DNA from: Crystallibacter permensis
Lineage (GTDB): Bacteria; Actinomycetota; Actinomycetes; Actinomycetales; Micrococcaceae
Direction: 5' to 3'
Length of the DNA: 64,000 bases
Assembly: GCF_025960875.1 (NCBI RefSeq)
Contig: NZ_JAODLR010000013.1
Location: 62,001 to 126,000, forward strand
Positions within the stretch are counted from its first letter, which is position 1. Every line of letters starts with the position of its first letter. The notes beneath the pieces were generated by a model. It was not told the origin of the DNA, made no database searches, and was given only the letters and a program-made list of their open reading frames with translations. The position numbers and the translations under genes are program-made. This document shows positions 60,212-64,000 of the stretch, in pieces.

Positions 60212-61348
60212 TTACTTGTCGCGCTTGTAGAAGGGCAGTGCCACGACCTCGAACGGCTCGGGCTTGCCGCGCAGGTCAACGTCAAGCCGGGTGCCGGGTT
60301 CGATGTGCTCGATATCGACATAGGCCAGCGCTACGGGGTAGCCGAGCGTGGGGCTGGGCTGGCCCGAGGTCACTTCTCCGACGGTCTGGCCGTCCTTGGA
60401 GACCGGGTAGTGCGAGCGGGCAGCGCGGCGGCCAAGGCCCTTCAGCCCGACCAGCTTGCGCTTGGAGCCGCGTTCCTTCTGGGCTTCGAGCGCGGCACGG
60501 CCGACAAACTCGCCTTCCTTCTTCAGCGCGACGATCGGACCGAGTCCGGCGTCGTACGGGCTGACTTCCAGGGACAGCTCGTTGCCGTAGAGCGGCATAC
60601 CGGCCTCCAGCCGCAGCGAATCGCGGGCGGCGAGGCCCGCGGGCACCAGATCGAAGTCCTTGCCTGCCGACAGCAGGGCGGACCACAGCGAAGCGGCGTT
60701 CTCGTTCGGGACGTAGATCTCGAACCCGTCTTCGCCGGTGTAGCCGGTGCGGGCCAGCAGCAGCCTGAGCGGAGCCCCGCTCACGGTGAAGTGGACCTCG
60801 TCCGCAGCGTAGTACTTCATCTCGGTCACCACGGCGTGGTCGGCCGCGGCCACCAGCTGCTTCAGGATGGCCACGGAGTTGGGTCCCTGGACAGCCACCA
60901 GCGAGATGGACGCGGTGACGTCTTCCACTGTCACGTCGAAGTCCCCGGCGCGCTCGGCCAGAGCCTCGGCCACAGCCTTGGCGTTGCCGGCGTTCGGCAC
61001 CACGAGGAACTTCTCTTCCGCGCGGCGGTAGCTGATCAGGTCATCGATGATGCCGCCGTCTTCGTTGCAGATCAGCGAATACTTGGCCTTGCCCACCGCG
61101 ACGGCGGAGAGCCGGCTCACCAGCGCAAAGTCGAGGAACTTCCCGGCGTCGGGACCGGTGACCCAGACCTCGCCCATGTGGGAGAGGTCGAACAGGCCGG
61201 CAGCCTGTCGCACGGCATGGTGCTCGGCCAGCTCGCTCTGGTATTTCAGCGGCATCTGCCAGCCGCCAAAGTCCGTGAAGGAGGCGCCAAGCTTCTGGTG
61301 CTCTTCATACAGGGCGGTGTACTGCTTCGTAGCGGTTTCAGCGCTCAT
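60212..61348 (-). CDS. gcvT: glycine cleavage system T protein (aminomethyltransferase)
   Basis: A 378-residue THF-dependent transferase that makes methylene-THF and releases ammonia from the H-protein-bound aminomethyl group. The start ATG 61348 gives the family N-terminus (LYEEHQKLGASFTDFGGWQMPLKY). The folate site has AVQGPNS and NRGYTGEDGFEIY-like residues (RTGYTGEDGFEIYV); the catalytic Asp/Arg region is complete. The stop of gcvP precedes its start by 16 bases. Confidence 0.96.
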   Translation of the reverse strand: MSAETATKQYTALYEEHQKLGASFTDFGGWQMPLKYQSELAEHHAVRQAAGLFDLSHMGEVWVTGPDAGKFLDFALVSRLSAVAVGKAKYSLICNEDGGIIDDLISYRRAEEKFLVVPNAGNAKAVAEALAERAGDFDVTVEDVTASISLVAVQGPNSVAILKQLVAAADHAVVTEMKYYAADEVHFTVSGAPLRLLLARTGYTGEDGFEIYVPNENAASLWSALLSAGKDFDLVPAGLAARDSLRLEAGMPLYGNELSLEVSPYDAGLGPIVALKKEGEFVGRAALEAQKERGSKRKLVGLKGLGRRAARSHYPVSKDGQTVGEVTSGQPSPTLGYPVALAYVDIEHIEPGTRLDVDLRGKPEPFEVVALPFYKRDK

Positions 61349-61364
61349 GGTCTGGAACCTTCCT

Positions 61365-64000
<2,636 letters not shown>

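Overview
The window is high-GC and densely coded on both strands. Its gene content points to an actinobacterium of the Micrococcales, most like Arthrobacter sensu lato (family Micrococcaceae). The evidence is a mycobacterial-type dCTP deaminase, an LpqY/SugABC-like sugar importer, a CopD-CtaG fusion, a mycothiol-era detoxification protein fold, IdeR-type iron boxes, GTG/TTG starts and many 4-bp start/stop overlaps. I see no transposase, integrase, prophage or CRISPR array. The window opens inside an MFS gene and ends inside gcvP.

Layout. 0-6.5 kb: MFS transporter end, dcd, secreted VanY-like peptidase with FG-GAP repeats, kynA, a KhtTU-like K+/H+ antiporter pair, and a DinB/maleylpyruvate-isomerase-like protein. 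6.7-11.1 kb: an ABC sugar (probably trehalose) importer operon, then tRNA-Gly(CCC). 11.4-17 kb: a repeat-bearing membrane protein, panD, an AEC carrier, a HerA-like ATPase and an anchored hypothetical. 17-21.3 kb: CopD-CtaG fusion coupled to a thioredoxin-NHL protein. 21.4-22.7 kb: HU (TTG start) and the zinc-independent ribosomal trio rpsN-rpmG-rpmB. 23-28.6 kb: MarR regulator, VIT1-like transporter, SGNH hydrolase, ppsA and its regulatory kinase/phosphorylase. 28.7-29.2 kb: a tandem glycine riboswitch followed by a gutted amino-acid permease gene. 29.5-36 kb: FG-GAP secreted protein, YnfA, an iron-siderophore uptake operon with an IdeR-like box, and an alpha/beta hydrolase whose start codon lies in an operator-like repeat. 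36-47.4 kb: acyl-CoA dehydrogenase, RelA/SpoT-like synthetase, YdcZ transporter, TipA-like regulator with a classic MerR promoter, glutamine amidotransferase and glutathionyl-hydroquinone-reductase-like pair, AtoE transporter, CynX-type MFS and a siderophore-binding lipoprotein. 47.5-52 kb: an alkylation-repair island (two Ogt proteins, ECF sigma factor, AlkB, Tag, universal stress protein, AlkA). 52-58 kb: AKR, PRC-barrel protein, MFS, TMK-like kinase, two hypotheticals, SDR. 58.2-64 kb: gcvP-gcvT-gcvH-sdaA operon.

How the parts connect. The gcv-sdaA operon converts glycine to serine and then pyruvate. PpsA elsewhere in the window makes PEP from pyruvate, and a two-aptamer glycine riboswitch sits upstream of ppsA with only a broken permease gene between them. 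The iron uptake operon and the distant siderophore-binding lipoprotein carry similar iron boxes and probably work together. The alkylation island places a sigma factor in a translationally coupled chain with Ogt and AlkB, suggesting a dedicated alkylation response. The most noteworthy items are the orphaned glycine riboswitch, the ECF-linked alkylation island, and the double palindrome over a probably leaderless hydrolase gene.
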